Positions 61,212-64,000 of a stretch of 64,000 bases of DNA are shown here, piece by piece. The DNA lies in the NCBI RefSeq assembly GCF_044597725.1, contig NZ_CP139003.1:1240001-1304000 (forward strand). Reading direction: 5' to 3'. The notes beneath the pieces are model-generated. The model worked only from the letters and a program-made list of their open reading frames with translations, ran no database searches and was not told the origin of the DNA. How positions within the stretch are numbered: position 1 is the first letter of the stretch; each line of letters begins with the position of its first letter. A program made the translations under genes and the position numbers. The DNA is from Bermanella sp044597725. GTDB lineage: Bacteria > Pseudomonadota > Gammaproteobacteria > Pseudomonadales > Oceanobacteraceae.

Positions 61212-63224
61212 ATGATTGAAAACGAAAAATTAACACGTTTACTCGATAACCTTGATGAAGCAACGGGTCTTATGGCAAACGCAAAGTCGTTTGCTAAACC
61301 CGGTAAACTCGGACGTATATTAGATACGGCCCGACGCATAATGCTTGAAGAAGGTGGCCCCGCTGCCCTTGAAAGCCGTTCTCAGGCTCTTGAGGAGGCG
61401 GGTGTTTACGAGGGCACCGACTGGGCTGCACCGCAAATACTTATTCCTGCGTTAACGCCGTATTCTTTGTCCAGTGCTGAAGCTAATACGGTTACTATCG
61501 AATGTTTGAGTGAGCTGCGAATGGTGGCGATTGCGCTCGAAGAGTATACCCATCCCAGCATGTCTGCTGAGCAAGCTCACCATTATTTAACGCAAACGAT
61601 TGCGTTAAATCTCGAATTACTTTTCTCTGCTGCATCAGAGGCCGATAGGGTTAAGCAGGGGCGTTTGGCGCTTGTACCTCGCGCCCTTATGCAACATTTA
61701 GCACAGCGTGTCGGTCTAGAACACATAATCGATCAGTTGATAGATGAAATTTGGCGTATACTGCGTCAACGTCCTATTCAAGTAAACCCTGTAAAAAGTA
61801 TGATTACTCAGGTTTCAATTTGTCAGACCAGTGAAGGTATGGACTTAGGGGCGAGCGGCTTAGGAGCGGCTAGACTGGTTAGCAGCCTTTATGGACCAAC
61901 TCAAGCAAGTACGGGTGACCCTGGCATTGCTGATTATGAATTGCGCCTAAGCAGTTTGGACGAGAAAGCCTTACAAGCGGAAGCCATGGGATTTGCTCGA
62001 GCCATGCACGATACCGGTCTGGTATCACCATACCATGCTAGTTTTCTCCGCTTTATCCTTGATGATAATGAAAATGTACTGGTTGATGCGTTAGGTTTGT
62101 CAGGCACTGGTCGAGATGGATTATTGTGCTACCGCGACTTGATAAAAGCCTTGATTGAAGAATGTGTAACCCCGTCAACGGCGCAATCTGTGTATGGTAT
62201 TGCCATGCTGCTAGAACGCGGTATTTTGTATCAGCAGGGTGTTGCGCAATCACTTTGGCGTCAGATTAATTTGACGCTATCGGAATGGGCTGAAAGTCGC
62301 CTCCAATTTATGTGTGATGCATCTATCACACCGCGCATGCGATTACTTGAAGGAGTGGTTTGTATTTTAGGGTCGCCATTAGGTGTGGGCCAAGGTAATA
62401 ACCCTACTTGTCAATCGGCGCGAGCATTGTCAATTTGGGCCACCAGTGATCCAACGTATTTACTTCAAGTTATTACCTCTACAGCCCGTGATAATGATTT
62501 AACCCTTCATTTCGAAGGACAGGTTATATCATCAAAAGCATGTTTAGAGGCGTCATCAAACCTGCTTCCTTTTGATTTAGATCCTGTATCCATGCTGCTT
62601 GTTCCTCATCTTGATGCGGCTTATAACGAAATGGGTCGCTTATGTTTAGACCGTGAGGGTGACCCTCATCGCTGGATTAACCCAGAGTTTCATGGATGGT
62701 GGGTTGGACGTGGCTTTTGTATCAATGTTGATGTGGTCAGCGGCAAGTTAATTGATTTGGACGAGTTTATACGTAATTTCTATGCTCACTACCATCCGTT
62801 TTATAATGGTAATCAACCATTAATACATCCGCAGCCCGCTGGCATTGCGGTAACAGATAGTTCAGCAAGATTCATTGGCTGGCATGCCATTACCATTGAA
62901 CGTGTTGCGTTAGATCAAAACTCTGAAATGCGTGTTTATTTCTTTAACCCCAATAATGACAGTGGTCAAAATTGGGGTAACGATGTGATTGTAAGTACCG
63001 CTGACCATGGCGAACGCTTTGGTGAAGCCTCATTGCCTTTTGAAGAATTTGCTTCACGTTTGTATATTTTCCATTACGATACATTGGAATACGGCGAGCC
63101 TGAAACAGTTCCCACGCAAGACATTGAAAACATCAAAGCGTTGATTGAATCAAGTTGGGGCATTGATCGTTTACCCCATGATCGCCTACAAGCCGACTCA
63201 GGCTTGGGCGACCATTCTGTCTGA
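61212..63224 (+). CDS. large unknown protein with possible Cys-His-Asn catalytic site
   Basis: A 670-residue soluble protein I do not recognise as a named family. The N-terminal 350 residues are helical. The C-terminal part has Cys400 at the start of a helix in GQGNNPTCQSARALSIW, His558 in RFIGWHAITIERV and Asn579 in VYFFNPNNDSGQ. Order and context fit a papain- or transglutaminase-like triad. It lies 49 bases after the ATP-grasp gene, probably in one operon. Other readings are an amidase, a peptide transferase or an inactive relative. Confidence 0.65.
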   Translation: MIENEKLTRLLDNLDEATGLMANAKSFAKPGKLGRILDTARRIMLEEGGPAALESRSQALEEAGVYEGTDWAAPQILIPALTPYSLSSAEANTVTIECLSELRMVAIALEEYTHPSMSAEQAHHYLTQTIALNLELLFSAASEADRVKQGRLALVPRALMQHLAQRVGLEHIIDQLIDEIWRILRQRPIQVNPVKSMITQVSICQTSEGMDLGASGLGAARLVSSLYGPTQASTGDPGIADYELRLSSLDEKALQAEAMGFARAMHDTGLVSPYHASFLRFILDDNENVLVDALGLSGTGRDGLLCYRDLIKALIEECVTPSTAQSVYGIAMLLERGILYQQGVAQSLWRQINLTLSEWAESRLQFMCDASITPRMRLLEGVVCILGSPLGVGQGNNPTCQSARALSIWATSDPTYLLQVITSTARDNDLTLHFEGQVISSKACLEASSNLLPFDLDPVSMLLVPHLDAAYNEMGRLCLDREGDPHRWINPEFHGWWVGRGFCINVDVVSGKLIDLDEFIRNFYAHYHPFYNGNQPLIHPQPAGIAVTDSSARFIGWHAITIERVALDQNSEMRVYFFNPNNDSGQNWGNDVIVSTADHGERFGEASLPFEEFASRLYIFHYDTLEYGEPETVPTQDIENIKALIESSWGIDRLPHDRLQADSGLGDHSV

Positions 63225-63248
63225 AAATCATTGCACGGATGTGTGCTA

Positions 63249-64000
63249 TCAAGCCTGCCATACAGGAACGCCAAGTAGTTCACTCAATTGTGATTCTTGG
63301 TGTTCAAATGCCATTTGTGCGCCATGACTCAACAAATGAATCCGACGACCATCTTTAAGCACAAGGTTAAGCTCATAACTATGGTATACGCCTCGGCTGT
63401 GACCGCCCGCTAAACGGGTAATAACTTGCAAAGCATGTGCTTCCTCAAACTGGGTACTCCCTTCGAGTGTATATATTGTTCGAGTGTTTCGATTAAACGT
63501 AACGGTCTTCGCTCTTTGCATGCCAGCCAGTAGCAGGCCGATTGCAAAGAATATCGCCGGAGGGCCTAGCAATTGATCAATTAAGGACTCCAAACTGCCT
63601 GTCATCAATATATAGTGTAATACGATTGGTGTTAGTCCAAAGCTAATAAAAGCCCAATAGAACAGTCTCATTTCAAAGCTGGCAGAAATTTTTAGGCCCT
63701 GTTCTGTGGTAATAAGTGTTTGTGTCTGAAAGTTGGAGGCGGAGCCTGCCATGGATTGCCAGTGTGTTTTTTCTGCCACGAGATCTTGTCCTGGGTGAAT
63801 ACGTTTAGGATGGTTATTCAGTCCTGGGCGAGGTAAGTACTTTGATCGATTTTTAAAATAATGCCAACCAAAAAGCGAGGCGAAGATGGCAAAGTTAGTT
63901 AGCACAGATAAGGGAACTAGATTCGCATGTTTCGCTTGGTATTTTGGTGCTTCAAAGCGAAGGAGGTGAGCAATACTTTTTTCAAGGTGTGCTATTAGCC
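63249..64000 (-). CDS. membrane protein of unknown function (partial, 5' end outside window)
   Basis: The frame is open from 63249 to the right edge with no ATG near it, so at least 250 residues belong to a gene that begins beyond 64000. A GTG at 63905 would be a poor start because the sequence before it (APKYQAKHANLVPLS) reads as coding. At least two or three hydrophobic segments are visible (around VLTNFAIFASLFGW, LFYWAFISFGLTPIVLHY and PAIFFAIGLLLAGM), followed by a soluble C-terminal part. It converges on the 670-residue gene across 24 bases. The family is not recognised. Confidence 0.65.
   Translation of the reverse strand, partial: LIAHLEKSIAHLLRFEAPKYQAKHANLVPLSVLTNFAIFASLFGWHYFKNRSKYLPRPGLNNHPKRIHPGQDLVAEKTHWQSMAGSASNFQTQTLITTEQGLKISASFEMRLFYWAFISFGLTPIVLHYILMTGSLESLIDQLLGPPAIFFAIGLLLAGMQRAKTVTFNRNTRTIYTLEGSTQFEEAHALQVITRLAGGHSRGVYHSYELNLVLKDGRRIHLLSHGAQMAFEHQESQLSELLGVPVWQA

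Noticed and set aside
63249..63905. Complete 218-residue protein starting at GTG 63905
   Set aside because: The frame stays open and coding-like to the window edge, so the gene is probably cut by the window.

Overview
The window reads as an ordinary chromosomal segment of a moderately AT-rich gammaproteobacterium, probably a marine Oceanospirillales/Pseudomonadales-type organism. This rests on gene content: csrA next to tRNA-Ser(GCU) and two tRNA-Arg(ACG); a Na+-type oxaloacetate decarboxylase (oadGAB); an MksFEB condensin instead of MukBEF; the bamD-rluD-pgeF and ffh-ypjD-corC neighbourhoods; ilvIH; and several families typical of marine gammaproteobacteria (TIGR03546/TIGR03545 pair, DUF938, DUF3135, DUF4124, DUF1289). 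No prophage, transposase gene, integrase, rRNA or CRISPR array was found.

Layout. 1-1034: csrA, three intact tRNA genes and a degenerate third tRNA-Arg 3' end inside a duplicated terminator. 1040-5617 (minus): dusC, cobQ and a DUF748 envelope protein. 5706-9332: promoter, oadG-oadA-oadB, terminator. 9384-11939: a ZorA/ZorB-like (MotA/MotB-type) proton-channel pair plus an unknown 153-residue protein, behind a promoter region with nested inverted repeats. 12022-17761: penicillin-acylase-family hydrolase, purC, periplasmic glutathione peroxidase and cbiX, separated by two clusters of a complex repeat. 18016-24887: mksF-mksE-mksB followed by a secreted protein, a YkgJ-like protein and a YqfO/NIF3-like protein. 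24884-35457: Nudix enzymes, gamma carbonic anhydrase, transporters, ffh, bamD, rluD, pgeF. 35458-38307: ilvIH behind a leader that encodes a branched-chain-rich peptide. 38358-47427: transporters, nitronate monooxygenase, HDOD protein, a tartronate-semialdehyde reductase/hydroxypyruvate isomerase/HEAT-repeat operon, DUF938, SDR and a SlyD-like isomerase. 47430-48216: third repeat cluster. 48273-58526: HEPN protein, outer-membrane and lipid-type enzymes, hydrolase, TIGR03546/03545 and an SLC13 permease. 58527-59250: fourth repeat cluster. 59436-64000: a cold-shock protein, an ATP-grasp ligase with a large protein carrying a possible Cys-His-Asn triad, and a membrane protein cut by the right edge.

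The most unusual feature is the repeat family. A GC-rich end module of about 33 bases occurs 15 times in both orientations and brackets hairpin modules of about 115 bases. These come in at least four sequence subtypes whose outer arms differ in sequence yet still pair, around a conserved core. The clusters sit directly behind genes and in some cases touch or supply the stop codon. Other candidates for undescribed biology are the ZorAB-like motor with its unknown third gene, the ATP-grasp plus papain-like pair, the Mks operon without a nuclease gene, and the ilvIH leader. All functional statements come from reading motifs and neighbourhoods by eye; no database search was possible.
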